A stretch of DNA of 50,392 nucleotides from positions 1 through 50,392 of IMG/VR virus record IMGVR_UViG_3300021963_000182; one strand, 5' to 3'. This document shows positions 26,164-34,659 of the stretch, one piece after another (positions within the stretch are counted from its first letter, which is position 1; every line of letters starts with the position of its first letter). This DNA comes from a virus. The notes under the pieces are model-generated. The model had not been told where the DNA came from, searched no databases, and worked only from the letters and a program-made list of their open reading frames with translations. The translations under genes and the position numbers were made by a program.

Positions 26164-27915
26164 CTATAATAAATTCTTAAGTAACTCACCAGCAAAAGTG
26201 TCACTATATTCTCCGTCACCCATAACCTGGTCAATAATCCCCTTTTTCTTTTGTAAAATATTGTATACCTGGATTTCTATTGTATTTTCAAAAACAGGGT
26301 AATAAACTAATACACTGTTCTTTTGGCCATATCTATATGCTCTATCTTCAGCTTGAGAGTGATCGGCAGGTACAAATGATAGATCATTCATTATTACGGT
26401 TTCAGCCGCTGTTAAAGTAATACCAACGCCACCAGCCTTAATGTTTGAAATGAATATTTTAATTTTATCATTATTTTGAAATTTATCCACACTTTCCTGT
26501 CTCTTTTCTTTACTCATTCTACCATCCAAAATAACAGAGTTCTTTTTGTATTTTTCATGCAACATATCTAAAGATGCTGTGAAGTTTGTAAACACAATAA
26601 CCTTTTTATCTTGTTCAACAAACTTGTCAATGAATTCACAAGTGTATGGTACTTTCTCAATAGCAATTAATTGTCTAAGTTTCATTAATCTATTTAAAGT
26701 AACTGAAACACTTTCGCTGTTTCTTTTTTCTTTGGTAATTCTAATAAAATCTTCTAGTTCGTGATCATAGAATCTACTTTGGAGCTCTAAATAAACAGGG
26801 GTAATGATTTTTTCTGGTAAATCCAAGATGTCAGTCTTCATTCTTCTTAAAACAAGATTTTTAGTCTTTTCCCTTAATTCATCTAGATTAGATGCCCCTG
26901 ATGTGTTCCATACCTTTCTGTTACCAACTCTAAATTGATATCCGGCACAATATCTAAAGACATAACTTTGCCAATTCAAAGTTAAAGGTGATTCAACAAT
27001 TTTAAGCAAATTATAATAGTTAATCGGCCTAGATGTCATTGGTGTACCGGTTAATAACCATACTTTAGGTATTTTACTAAGAATGTCATTTAATAATTTG
27101 GTTCTTTGTGCTGTTGAGTTTGATATGTAATGAGCCTCATCTACAATTGCTAAATCAAATCCAGCATTTGTAATTAATTGATATGCTTCACTATCTTCAC
27201 TTTTATCTGTTGTGTGAAAGTTTTTTAATATATCATAGTTGATAATATAATAGTCAAAAGTAGATCCCCATTTCTTACCTTCAATAAGTAAGATTCTTCT
27301 ATCTGTATAATTTTTAATTTCTCTCTCCCAGTTAATTTTTAAAGATGCTGGACAAACAATTAAAATTTTCTTTGCTCCACTTTCTAAAGACCCAATAACT
27401 GCGGCCGTTGTTTTACCCAGACCCATGTCATCGGCAAGAATGAATTTATCATTGGCTAAAAGTTTTTCGATTGCAGTTTTTTGATGTTCCATTGGTGGTC
27501 TAACATCATAAGGTGAATAATCAATTTCTCTATCTAATTTTTTCTCCTCCTGAACTATCGCCATTTTAGGAACCCAAAAAGAATGCATCTGATCAGATTC
27601 TAAAACTTTACCCCATATATGATATGCCTTATCTGTTTCACATAGTAATTTTTCCACCCAAATATCTTCAGGTGGTTTTGGTAATAACCTATCAAGCATT
27701 ATCTTATCTGCAAAAGATGAAAATAATTTAACTTTTTTTCTAGCTACTTTTGGAATTGTCTTTTCATTCTTGATAATATAATCAGCTTGAGTTCTACTCA
27801 AAGAAAAATGTTTACTTTCTAAAAGCCTTTTTTTAAGTTCCAATAGGTGATTGTTCGAACCAGCATAAGCCAGTAATATTTCTCTACCCACTATTTCCGG
27901 TATTTTAGTTTCCAT
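26164..27915 (-). CDS. SNF2-type helicase
   Basis: A 583-residue superfamily 2 ATPase of the SNF2 type. Walker A is ADDMGLGKTT (161-170), motif Ia LIVCPASLKINWE, motif II VDEAH (258-262), motif III LLTGTPM, and the C-terminal half has VFTNFTASLDMLHEKY, FISNIKAGGVGITLTAA and QAEDRAYRYGQ (motif VI). Such proteins translocate on duplex DNA and are linked with fork regression and repair; in T4-like phages related helicases act in recombination-dependent replication. The leader holds a palindromic CTATTTATAG that also faces the divergent gp14-like gene, plus a TATATTTT element 8 bases upstream. Confidence 0.9.
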   Translation of the reverse strand: METKIPEIVGREILLAYAGSNNHLLELKKRLLESKHFSLSRTQADYIIKNEKTIPKVARKKVKLFSSFADKIMLDRLLPKPPEDIWVEKLLCETDKAYHIWGKVLESDQMHSFWVPKMAIVQEEKKLDREIDYSPYDVRPPMEHQKTAIEKLLANDKFILADDMGLGKTTAAVIGSLESGAKKILIVCPASLKINWEREIKNYTDRRILLIEGKKWGSTFDYYIINYDILKNFHTTDKSEDSEAYQLITNAGFDLAIVDEAHYISNSTAQRTKLLNDILSKIPKVWLLTGTPMTSRPINYYNLLKIVESPLTLNWQSYVFRYCAGYQFRVGNRKVWNTSGASNLDELREKTKNLVLRRMKTDILDLPEKIITPVYLELQSRFYDHELEDFIRITKEKRNSESVSVTLNRLMKLRQLIAIEKVPYTCEFIDKFVEQDKKVIVFTNFTASLDMLHEKYKKNSVILDGRMSKEKRQESVDKFQNNDKIKIFISNIKAGGVGITLTAAETVIMNDLSFVPADHSQAEDRAYRYGQKNSVLVYYPVFENTIEIQVYNILQKKKGIIDQVMGDGEYSDTFAGELLKNLL

Positions 27916-27954
27916 ACATTATAAAATATAACTAATTACAAACACTTTCTAAAC

Positions 27955-27962
27955 TATTTATA
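27955..27962. promoter_or_regulatory. Late-promoter-like octamer between divergent genes
   Basis: CTATTTATAG reads TATTTATA toward the gp14-like gene at 27969 and TATAAATA toward the helicase gene at 27915. Confidence 0.5.
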
Positions 27963-27968
27963 GATATT

Positions 27969-28481
27969 ATGGAGAATAAATTACCGATAACAAGAATGAG
28001 TAAATTCTTTTCTGAAGAGGATTTCAGCCTACAAATACAAATAGGTCAGGAGTATTTGCATGGTGATTTAAACATGAAGTTGGTTCTTTATAGGGTTGAT
28101 AGACAAAAAACTGATAAAGACGATGTATATGGTGAAGTTGGTAAGGATGAGATCAAATATTTTCCACCAATTGAATTCAATGCATTAGTTAAGGTAGAAG
28201 AATCTAAAAATAGTTCATATAAAGGCGGTATGCTTAGGTATTTGGAGCCGGGTAATTTACTTTTATCCGTTTATATTAAACATTTAGAAGAATTAGGTAT
28301 AGATATAAGATATGGGGATTATATTGGATATCCAGAATCTGAAGAAAAAATTAGATTTTATACCGTTACAAATGACGGTAGAGTAACTTCAGATAATAAA
28401 CATCATCTATTTGGTTTTAAACCATACTATAGAACGATTACTTGTGCAATTGCACAGGAACAAGAATTTAGAGGAGTATAA
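27969..28481 (+). CDS. Neck protein, gp14-like (probable)
   Basis: A 170-residue protein. The arrangement of VYGEVGKDEIKYFPPIEFNA, then GGMLRYLEPGNLLLSVYIKH, IDIRYGDYIGYP, and a final HHLFGFKPYYRTITCAI follows the layout of T4 gp14-type neck proteins, where an FGED segment is followed by a beta domain that binds the neck ring. Two bases separate its stop from the next ATG. Gene order gp14-like, gp15-like, sheath, tube matches T4. The call depends on context as much as on sequence. Confidence 0.5.
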   Translation: MENKLPITRMSKFFSEEDFSLQIQIGQEYLHGDLNMKLVLYRVDRQKTDKDDVYGEVGKDEIKYFPPIEFNALVKVEESKNSSYKGGMLRYLEPGNLLLSVYIKHLEELGIDIRYGDYIGYPESEEKIRFYTVTNDGRVTSDNKHHLFGFKPYYRTITCAIAQEQEFRGV

Positions 28482-28482
28482 C

Positions 28483-29718
28483 ATGGGAATACCTAAAAGA
28501 AAAACAGATATTCAAATTTACAAGGGTAAACAGCTTACCGAAAGAAGACAAGAATTATTGGAAAAAATAACCAAATCTGATTCTTATCTTCCGGATTCTG
28601 TTTTACACGACGATTTAGATTCTGGGATGTTGGATTTTATTAAGAAAAACTTTGTTGTTATATCTGATGGCGAACAAATACCGGTTATACCTAAAATATT
28701 AACAATTCAAAGGTGGGCTCAAATTATGAATACCTGGGAATTTTCAGATGATGACGGTAATTTAAAGGTACCATTTGTTGGTGTTATTAGAAGACCAGAC
28801 GTTCAACCGGGAACAAATCCATCAGTTACCAGAACAATACCAGATAGACTTCAGTTTCACTATGCTTCGGTAGCAACTTGGAACGGAACACAAATGGGTG
28901 CAGACGTTTATAAGATTCCACAACCTGTTGCGGTAGATATTACCTTTGAGGTAACAATTGTGTGTACAAAACTTAGAGAATTAAATAGGTTTAACAAAAT
29001 AGTTTTACAAAAATTCGCATCAAGACAGGCATATACCATAGTAAAGGGCCACTATATCCCAATTATAATGGATAAGGTTGAAGATAATTCACCTATTGAT
29101 CAAATAGATGGACGTAGATTTTATATGCAAACGTATCAATTTACCATGCTCGGTTTCTTAATTGACCAAGATGAATTTGAGGTTAAACCAGCCGTTAGTA
29201 GATTTTTCTTGATGAATGAGTTTGCAAAAAATACAAATTTTCAAAAGAAATACATTAATAAAAGAATTGATATTACAATAGCCACATTTAAAGCAGATGG
29301 GTTACAAACAGCATTTAGTGTTGGTGAAAGTATTAGTATGTTATTTAATGTTGCTATAAATGGTCTTTTACAAGAAAGAGAGGTAGACTTTTTTCATATT
29401 GCTGGCACATCAAAAATTACCTTTGCAAGCCCACCGCTTGAGGGTAGTACTATTACAATAACATACTTTAAAGGTAGAAATAGTGTGTTTATTGATAGCT
29501 ACGGTAAGACCTTGCAGGTGTCTACTGAATATTTCACATATAACGGATCAACTTTAATATTCACACTTTTAAATTCAATAGACAGTATTGTTAGTTTAGA
29601 TATTAATGGTCTTATTGAAGAAGAAGGTCAGGGTTTTGATGTTGAGTCATCTAATCAGATCAAACTGAATTTTTCACCAATATCTGGGTCTAAAATTGGT
29701 GTAACATACGTTTACTAA
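28483..29718 (+). CDS. Tail sheath stabiliser/terminator, gp15-like, with C-terminal beta repeats
   Basis: A 411-residue protein starting MGIPKRKT at 28483, two bases after the upstream stop. A central part (PQPVAVDITFEVTIVCTKLR, then FNKIVLQKFASRQAYTIV, and RRFYMQTYQFTMLGFLID) matches the T4 gp15 pattern, in which a strand is followed by a loop, a long helix and a paired strand. Gp15 caps the sheath and tube and joins the tail to the head. The last ~140 residues carry two Ig-like beta units (INGLLQEREVDFFHI; INGLIEEEGQGFDV), absent from T4 gp15 (272 residues), so this gene is a longer version with added surface modules. Confidence 0.6.
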   Translation: MGIPKRKTDIQIYKGKQLTERRQELLEKITKSDSYLPDSVLHDDLDSGMLDFIKKNFVVISDGEQIPVIPKILTIQRWAQIMNTWEFSDDDGNLKVPFVGVIRRPDVQPGTNPSVTRTIPDRLQFHYASVATWNGTQMGADVYKIPQPVAVDITFEVTIVCTKLRELNRFNKIVLQKFASRQAYTIVKGHYIPIIMDKVEDNSPIDQIDGRRFYMQTYQFTMLGFLIDQDEFEVKPAVSRFFLMNEFAKNTNFQKKYINKRIDITIATFKADGLQTAFSVGESISMLFNVAINGLLQEREVDFFHIAGTSKITFASPPLEGSTITITYFKGRNSVFIDSYGKTLQVSTEYFTYNGSTLIFTLLNSIDSIVSLDINGLIEEEGQGFDVESSNQIKLNFSPISGSKIGVTYVY

Positions 29719-29873
29719 TCTTCATCATAAAGATCTGTTTTTTTGGGTTTACAGGTGTCTTCTATTAATTTTTCTAAAATTTTATATATTTTTAATCCCT
29801 TCTTATCACAATATGATTTTAACATTTCGTGGTATTTTTCACTGATTTTTACGTTTTTACTTTTGTTTTTCAT
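29715..29873 (-). CDS. 52-residue ribbon-helix-helix-like protein
   Basis: A short minus-strand gene of 52 residues (ATG at 29873, TAG at 29715) convergent with the gp15-like gene, which it overlaps by 4 bases. It begins MKNKSKNVKISEKYHEMLKS and continues YCDKKGLKIYKILEKLIED, the pattern of a short strand, helix, turn and helix of ribbon-helix-helix or MetJ/Arc-type DNA-binding proteins of T4-like phages. It is alone on its strand between two late + strand genes and may act as a local repressor. Codon use looks typical for the window. Confidence 0.55.
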   Translation of the reverse strand: MKNKSKNVKISEKYHEMLKSYCDKKGLKIYKILEKLIEDTCKPKKTDLYDED

Positions 29874-29955
29874 GTATAAAGATAAATAATGATAAAAAAG
29901 GATAAATTACTATCTAAATACAAAAAAATTGAGAAATCTTTGCTTAAAACAAAGA

Positions 29956-29963
29956 TATTTATT
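29956..29963 (+). promoter_or_regulatory. Late-promoter-like octamer TATTTATT
   Basis: GATATTTATTTGGAAAGAAT upstream of the sheath gene, 36 bases before the ATG at 30000. The bases after the octamer (GGAAAGAA) recur after the tube-gene octamer at 33090. Confidence 0.55.
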
Positions 29964-29999
29964 TGGAAAGAATAAAATTATTTAACCAAACATTTATCA

Positions 30000-32840
30000 A
30001 TGGCAGCAAATTCAAACAGAGTATTCGTGTCTCCAGGTGTGTACACATCAGAGAAGGATCTAACATTCGTAGCGCAAAGCGTTGGAGTTACAACATTGGG
30101 TCTAGTAGGTGAGACTATAAAAGGTCCCGCTTTCGAACCAATATTGATTTCTAATTTCGACGAATTTAAAACATATTTTGGCACAACCAGCCCGGTAAAA
30201 TACGGAGATGGTAACCCTAAATATGAACTTCCGTATGTCGCTAAATCATATTTACAAGAATCAAATCAATTATTTGTAACTAGAGTTTTAGGATTAACTG
30301 GTTACAAACCAGGTAAAACTTATGGTATCCAGACATTGGGTAGCGTAACAGTAGACTTAACAAGTACACCAACAACAAGTGGTAGTACGTTGACTCCAAC
30401 TTCTTTAACAACAATAACAGGTTCAACATTTTATGCTGAACTTTCAGGTAAAACATCAACAGAAGGAACATCAATTACTGATTATTTGATTGCTGGTTCA
30501 AATTCTAATGGTGCATATGCTATTAACGAATGGTTTACAATCGGTACGGTACCAGCATCTGCAACAAGTGGATTAACTGGAACTCAATTATTATCACCTA
30601 TTGGGAATGCTAACAAGAACTGGTATAACAATTACTTTGTAAAAAGTGGTGCTACCGATTCAACAATCCACGGTGTTTATTCTTACTTATTTGTTTTAAC
30701 AGGCGCCACATCATTTAGCGTTACTAGATACAAATATTCAGCAGCATTAAATACTGATTATCATGGAAGAACTGTATGTTTATTAAGATCAAGAGGTTCA
30801 TACATATCAAATGCCCTTGTACATAGAGTAACTGGCTCAACAGCCGTTCAAATTACTGGTGCAACAATAGATACAAATCCATTATCAGAATTTAACTTAA
30901 ATGTTACCGATATCGCATCGATTGCACATAGTTTTGACTGTTCATTTGATATATCTTCTTCAAAATATATAACTAAGATTCTTGGTACTGATGTATTTGA
31001 TAAAGAAAAAAATGAATATCCAGTTTATGTACATGAAGTTTATCCAAACTTAATCAATAATCTATTTGAACAGGGTCTTATTAGAGGCTTAAGCACAGAT
31101 GAACAGGTTTTAACAGAAGGTGACAACTTTGTTACACAATGGGATATGGCTGGTTCATCAACTGTTGTTTCTGAGGTTAGAGGTGGAAAGGTTTTTGATT
31201 TATTCAACTTCCTAACGGTATCCGATGGTGATAATTCTAACTATGAAGTTAAAATAACAATTGCAAATATTGATCTTGACACTGCAGAATTTGATGTTCT
31301 TGTTCGTGATTTTAACGATACTGATGCTAACCAAGTAGTTTTAGAAAAATACACTAGATGTACAATGAATCCAGATTTACCAGGTTTTATCGGTAGAAAA
31401 ATAGGTACATCAGATGGTGAATATGAATTAAGATCTAAATATATTATGCTTGTTTTAGCTAGTGAATATCCAACCGATGCAATACCAGCTGGTTTCAAGG
31501 GATTAACAACAAGATCTGAAATTGGTGAAGTTCTTTTTAAAACAAAATATTATGATGCAGGTGATGTATTATATTATGATGCTAGCGGAAATGCAAACAC
31601 AACAAATGGTGATAAAGTTAAAAAAGTAACTTTAGGATTTTCAACAGACAATCATTTTGAATATGATAGAGACATGTTGAAGTTTAAAAGTAGCAATGCT
31701 GCTGGTGCAACATTTGGTTTTCACTTATCAGTAAACGCTGCAACAATTACAGGTACAACTGGTCATAAACTTTTCAAAACAACAGCATATGACTTAGAAG
31801 GTGTTGTTAAAGGTAAATTAGCCACAACTCCATACAGAAAGTTCACAATGCCAGTATTTGGTGGTTTTGATGGTTGGGACATTTACAGAAACACAAGAAC
31901 AAATGGTGATGGATATATCTTTGGTAAATCAACATATGTAAGTGGTCACACTGGTAACGGTGGTGTATTCAGCAGTACTGTTGGAAACTCAGATTATTAT
32001 GCTTTTTTACAAGGTATCGAAACATATGCAAATCCTGAAGCTGTGGATATTAACATATTTGCAACACCAGGTATTGATTGGAATAATCATAGTTCATTAG
32101 TTAATCAAGCGATTGACATCATTGAAAACGATAGAGCTGATTCATTATACATTATCAACTCACCTAACTATACAACTTCTGATGAAACAATTTCATCTTT
32201 AGATGATTTAGGAATTGATAGTAACTATTCTGCAACATACTGGCCTTGGATTCAAGTAAGAGATACAGATAACGCAACACAACTTTTCATACCACCAACA
32301 GGTGAAGTATTGAAGAACATTGCTTTGACTGATAACGTTTCTTATCCTTGGTTCGCAGTCGCTGGTTATTCAAGAGGTCTAGTTAATGCAATCAAAGCAC
32401 AAAAGAAACTTACTCTTGACGAGAGAGATGATCTTTACAAAGCTAGAATTAACCCAATCGCAACATTCTCTGATACAGGTACCATTATATGGGGTAACAA
32501 AACGTTACAAGTTAGAGAATCTGCTTTAGATAGAATCAACGTAAGAAGATTGTTATTGAGAGCTAGAAAGTTAATCTCTGCAGTCGCTATAAGATTGTTA
32601 TTTGAACAAAATGACGAACAAGTTAGACAAGAATTCTTAAGATTGGTTAACCCAATTCTTGAGTCAATTAAGAAAGAAAGAGGTTTATATGACTTCCGTG
32701 TAAGTGTTTCAAATGATCCAGAGGATATTGATGCAAATACATTAAGAGGTAAAATATACATCAAACCAACGAGATCATTGGAATTCATCGATGTTGAATT
32801 CGTAATTACTCCAACGGGTGCTTCTTTTGAAAATATCTAA
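30000..32840 (+). CDS. 18: Tail sheath protein (gp18-like)
   Basis: A 946-residue contractile sheath protein. The N-terminus (RVFVSPGVYTSEKDLTFVAQ, then TTLGLVGETIKGPAFEPILI and YFG) and the C-terminal domain (NVRRLLLRARKLISAVAIRL, RLVNPILESIKKERGLYDF and KIYIKPTRSLEFIDVEFVIT) are typical of T4-type sheath. It is much longer than T4 gp18 (659 residues); the extra residues are in the middle, rich in Thr/Ser/Gly/Asn (about 115-480), as surface insertions. The sheath contracts to drive the tube through the host envelope. It has an octamer upstream and a strong terminator 20 bases after the stop, as for a highly expressed gene. Confidence 0.93.
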   Translation: MAANSNRVFVSPGVYTSEKDLTFVAQSVGVTTLGLVGETIKGPAFEPILISNFDEFKTYFGTTSPVKYGDGNPKYELPYVAKSYLQESNQLFVTRVLGLTGYKPGKTYGIQTLGSVTVDLTSTPTTSGSTLTPTSLTTITGSTFYAELSGKTSTEGTSITDYLIAGSNSNGAYAINEWFTIGTVPASATSGLTGTQLLSPIGNANKNWYNNYFVKSGATDSTIHGVYSYLFVLTGATSFSVTRYKYSAALNTDYHGRTVCLLRSRGSYISNALVHRVTGSTAVQITGATIDTNPLSEFNLNVTDIASIAHSFDCSFDISSSKYITKILGTDVFDKEKNEYPVYVHEVYPNLINNLFEQGLIRGLSTDEQVLTEGDNFVTQWDMAGSSTVVSEVRGGKVFDLFNFLTVSDGDNSNYEVKITIANIDLDTAEFDVLVRDFNDTDANQVVLEKYTRCTMNPDLPGFIGRKIGTSDGEYELRSKYIMLVLASEYPTDAIPAGFKGLTTRSEIGEVLFKTKYYDAGDVLYYDASGNANTTNGDKVKKVTLGFSTDNHFEYDRDMLKFKSSNAAGATFGFHLSVNAATITGTTGHKLFKTTAYDLEGVVKGKLATTPYRKFTMPVFGGFDGWDIYRNTRTNGDGYIFGKSTYVSGHTGNGGVFSSTVGNSDYYAFLQGIETYANPEAVDINIFATPGIDWNNHSSLVNQAIDIIENDRADSLYIINSPNYTTSDETISSLDDLGIDSNYSATYWPWIQVRDTDNATQLFIPPTGEVLKNIALTDNVSYPWFAVAGYSRGLVNAIKAQKKLTLDERDDLYKARINPIATFSDTGTIIWGNKTLQVRESALDRINVRRLLLRARKLISAVAIRLLFEQNDEQVRQEFLRLVNPILESIKKERGLYDFRVSVSNDPEDIDANTLRGKIYIKPTRSLEFIDVEFVITPTGASFENI

Positions 32841-32860
32841 TATTAGAATAAAAATAAGAG

Positions 32861-32890
32861 TGGGGATGGCTAAAAACCTCCCCATTTTTG
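32861..32890 (+). terminator. Intrinsic terminator after sheath gene
   Basis: TGGGGATGG and CCTCCCCA pair with one mismatch around a CTAAAAA loop, followed by TTTTTG. Confidence 0.8.
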
Positions 32891-32951
32891 TTTATTATAT
32901 TGAATATCAGTAAATTAGTTAATTAGAATAAAAGAATATAAGTAAATCAGA

Positions 32952-33018
32952 ATATTAGAAATATTAGTACATTAGAATATTAGAATTATTAGTATATTAG
33001 TATTTTAGTAAGTTAGTA
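32952..33018 (+). repeat. Short tandem ATTAG repeats between sheath and tube genes
   Basis: ATTAG (or TTAG) recurs about nine times at 8-9-base steps in otherwise AT-rich, non-coding DNA, with sparser copies from 32911. It fills most of the 293-base gap between the sheath terminator and the tube-gene octamer. No gene is visible in the gap. Confidence 0.55.
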
Positions 33019-33089
33019 GCAAAAAGCTAAGGAAAAAAAACGAGAAAAACAACTATTTTGCAAAATAAATTTTATTTCACATATTGATA

Positions 33090-33097
33090 TATTTATA
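33090..33097 (+). promoter_or_regulatory. Late-promoter-like octamer TATTTATA
   Basis: GATATATTTATAGGAAAGAA, 36 bases before the tube ATG; shares GGAAAGAA with the sheath-gene site. Confidence 0.55.
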
Positions 33098-33133
33098 GGA
33101 AAGAAATAAACACAAAAATATAATTAAAAAACA

Positions 33134-33622
33134 ATGGCAGATTTATTAATGAAAATGCCGGTTCCATATGAACCGAAACGTAAAAATAGATTTATCCTAA
33201 GATTTCCATCATCTTTAGGTATAAACGAATGGTATGTAACATCCACTGCTCGTCCTAGTGCTAAAATTAACTCAACAGAAATTCCATTTTTGAATACTTC
33301 AACATACGTAGCAGGTAGATTTACATGGGACCCAATTAAAGTTACTTTTAAAGACCCAATTGGTCCTTCAGCATCTCAGGCTCTTATGGAGTGGTTCCGT
33401 TTACATGCAGAATCAGTTACAGGTAGAATGGGCTACGCCGCAGGATACAAGAAAAATGTAGAGCTAGAAATGTTAGATCCAACAGGGGTAGTAGTTGAAA
33501 AATGGATTCTTGAAGGTTGTTTCTTAACTAGCTTAAACTTTGGTGATTTGAACTATTCTCAAGATGAATTAGCAACAATTGATGCTGAATTGAGAATGGA
33601 TAGATGTATCCAAGTATACTAA
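33134..33622 (+). CDS. 19: Tail tube protein (gp19-like)
   Basis: A 162-residue protein of the T4 gp19 tube type: NRFILRFPSSLGINEWYVTS near the N-terminus, STYVAGRFTWDPIKVTFKD, then ASQALMEWFRLHAE and a final strand SLNFGDLNYSQDELATIDAE. Its length matches the family (T4 gp19 163 residues). Hexamers stack to build the tube that delivers DNA. It lies directly after the sheath gene, as in T4, but has its own late octamer and a terminator 28 bases after the stop, so it is a separate highly expressed transcript. Confidence 0.93.
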   Translation: MADLLMKMPVPYEPKRKNRFILRFPSSLGINEWYVTSTARPSAKINSTEIPFLNTSTYVAGRFTWDPIKVTFKDPIGPSASQALMEWFRLHAESVTGRMGYAAGYKKNVELEMLDPTGVVVEKWILEGCFLTSLNFGDLNYSQDELATIDAELRMDRCIQVY

Positions 33623-33649
33623 TATTACTTTTAAAATAGATTTATTTAA

Positions 33650-33680
33650 ATCCATCAGCCTTTTTGGTTGGTGGATTTTT
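33650..33680 (+). terminator. Intrinsic terminator after tube gene
   Basis: ATCCATCAGCC pairs with GGTTGGTGGAT (two G-T pairs) around a TTTTT loop, followed by TTTT. Confidence 0.85.
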
Positions 33681-33681
33681 C

Positions 33682-33695
33682 GTTCCATGTGGAAC
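33682..33695. repeat. Short palindrome GTTCCA-TG-TGGAAC
   Basis: Exact 6-base arms 2 bases apart, just after the tube terminator and 35 bases before a variant late octamer. The loop is too short for a hairpin, so a protein operator is more likely than an RNA structure. Confidence 0.35.
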
Positions 33696-33729
33696 CTTTT
33701 GGTTTATCAGTTGATTTTCCAATAAATTA

Positions 33730-33737
33730 TACTTATA
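33730..33737 (+). promoter_or_regulatory. Variant late-promoter-like octamer TACTTATA
   Basis: TACTTATATTAATACAAACTA closely resembles the tape-measure site (TATTTATCAATATACAAACTA): both have the octamer followed by ATACAAACTA. A promoter is needed here because a terminator precedes it. Confidence 0.4.
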
Positions 33738-33762
33738 TTAATACAAACTAATTTAATTTATT

Positions 33763-34503
33763 ATGGATAATATTAACCCAATGGTATCATATGATGTGGT
33801 ATCTCTTCCATCTCAAGGAGTTCATTATGAGGATGGTAGAAAAACATTAAGAGTAGCTTATTTAACTGCTGCGGATGAAAACATATTAACATCACCTAAT
33901 TTACTTCAAACAGATACAGTAATAGACGAATTACTTAAAAGAAAAATATTAGACAAAGAATTGAATATCGAAGAATTGGTAGATGAGGATAGACAAGCTA
34001 TATTAATATTTTTAAGAAATACAGCATTTGGTACAGAATATACAATTGATTTAACAGATCCGGTAACTAAAAATACATTTGAAGCAAAAGTGGATTTATC
34101 TGTTTTAAAAACAAAAGAATTTAAATTAATTGCAGATTCAAATGGTGAATATGAATTTTTTTTACCTGTAACAAAAAAGAAAATAACATTCAAGTTCTTG
34201 TCAAATAAACAAGAAAACGAATTAAAACTAATTAAAGAAACAAGTAAAGATGTTATTGTTCCTCTTAATACCAAAAGATTAGAAATGATGATTAGATCTG
34301 TTGATGGTAATAGAGATCAAATGGGGATATACCAATTTATACAATCTTTACCAATCAAGGATTCTCAAGATTTTAAAAGATTTGTTTCAGAAAATAAACC
34401 AGGTCTCGACCTAATTGTTGAAGTAATAGCCCCGTCAGGAGAAAAAGTCCCAGTTTTGGTTGACTTTGGGGTTGACTTTTTTCGTCCCTTCTATGGCATA
34501 TAA
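33763..34503 (+). CDS. Baseplate/tail assembly chaperone, gp26-like
   Basis: A 246-residue protein. YDVVSLPSQGVHYEDGRKTL followed by VAYLTAADENILTSPNLLQ is the pattern of the T4_baseplate family (gp26-like: an LPS-G segment, then a strand and helix). The rest is a mixed alpha/beta domain (TIDLTDPVTKNTFEAKVDLS, LSNKQENELKLIKET). In T4-like phages it takes part in hub assembly, and homologues upstream of tape measure genes act as tail assembly chaperones. It overlaps the next small gene by 11 bases. Confidence 0.6.
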   Translation: MDNINPMVSYDVVSLPSQGVHYEDGRKTLRVAYLTAADENILTSPNLLQTDTVIDELLKRKILDKELNIEELVDEDRQAILIFLRNTAFGTEYTIDLTDPVTKNTFEAKVDLSVLKTKEFKLIADSNGEYEFFLPVTKKKITFKFLSNKQENELKLIKETSKDVIVPLNTKRLEMMIRSVDGNRDQMGIYQFIQSLPIKDSQDFKRFVSENKPGLDLIVEVIAPSGEKVPVLVDFGVDFFRPFYGI

Positions 34504-34624
34504 AAGGTATCAGATTGAATCTATACTTTTTTTACTAACAAAGGGGTTTACTTACCATGATGTATTAATTCTACCAGTACATGAAAGAAATACTATTCTT
34601 AGTTTTTTCCTAGAAAAGGATTAA
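34493..34624 (+). CDS. 43-residue downstream partner of the tail chaperone
   Basis: A 43-residue gene that starts inside the end of the preceding gene (11-base overlap, different frame) and stops at 34624. MAYKRYQIESILFLLTKGFT followed by YHDVLILPVHERNTILSFFL resembles the second part of tail chaperone pairs, where a short helix with Y-x-x-x-L/M-P-x-x-E/R-R follows the first gene. Like the lambda G and G-T genes, it is between the chaperone and the tape measure. The overlap suggests coupling or a programmed frameshift; the shift would be +1 relative to the upstream frame and no clear slippery run is seen. Confidence 0.6.
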   Translation: MAYKRYQIESILFLLTKGFTYHDVLILPVHERNTILSFFLEKD

Positions 34625-34629
34625 TAAAC

Positions 34630-34637
34630 TATTTATC
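34630..34637 (+). promoter_or_regulatory. Late-promoter-like octamer TATTTATC
   Basis: CTATTTATCAATATACAAAC, 22 bases before the tape-measure ATG; the downstream bases repeat those of the site at 33730. Confidence 0.45.
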
Positions 34638-34659
34638 AATATACAAACTATAATAAAAA

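Noticed and set aside
28411-28482. Longer start of the gp15-like gene at 28411
   Set aside because: It overlaps the gp14-like gene by 71 bases in a different frame; the ATG at 28483 follows the stop by one base.
29889-29975. 28-residue + strand reading frame before the sheath gene
   Set aside because: Very Lys-rich, no motif, and it contains the late octamer; likely chance in AT-rich leader DNA.
32952-33018. CRISPR-like array from repeated ATTAG
   Set aside because: Units are 5 bases with 3-4-base gaps, far shorter than CRISPR repeats and spacers, and no cas genes are present.
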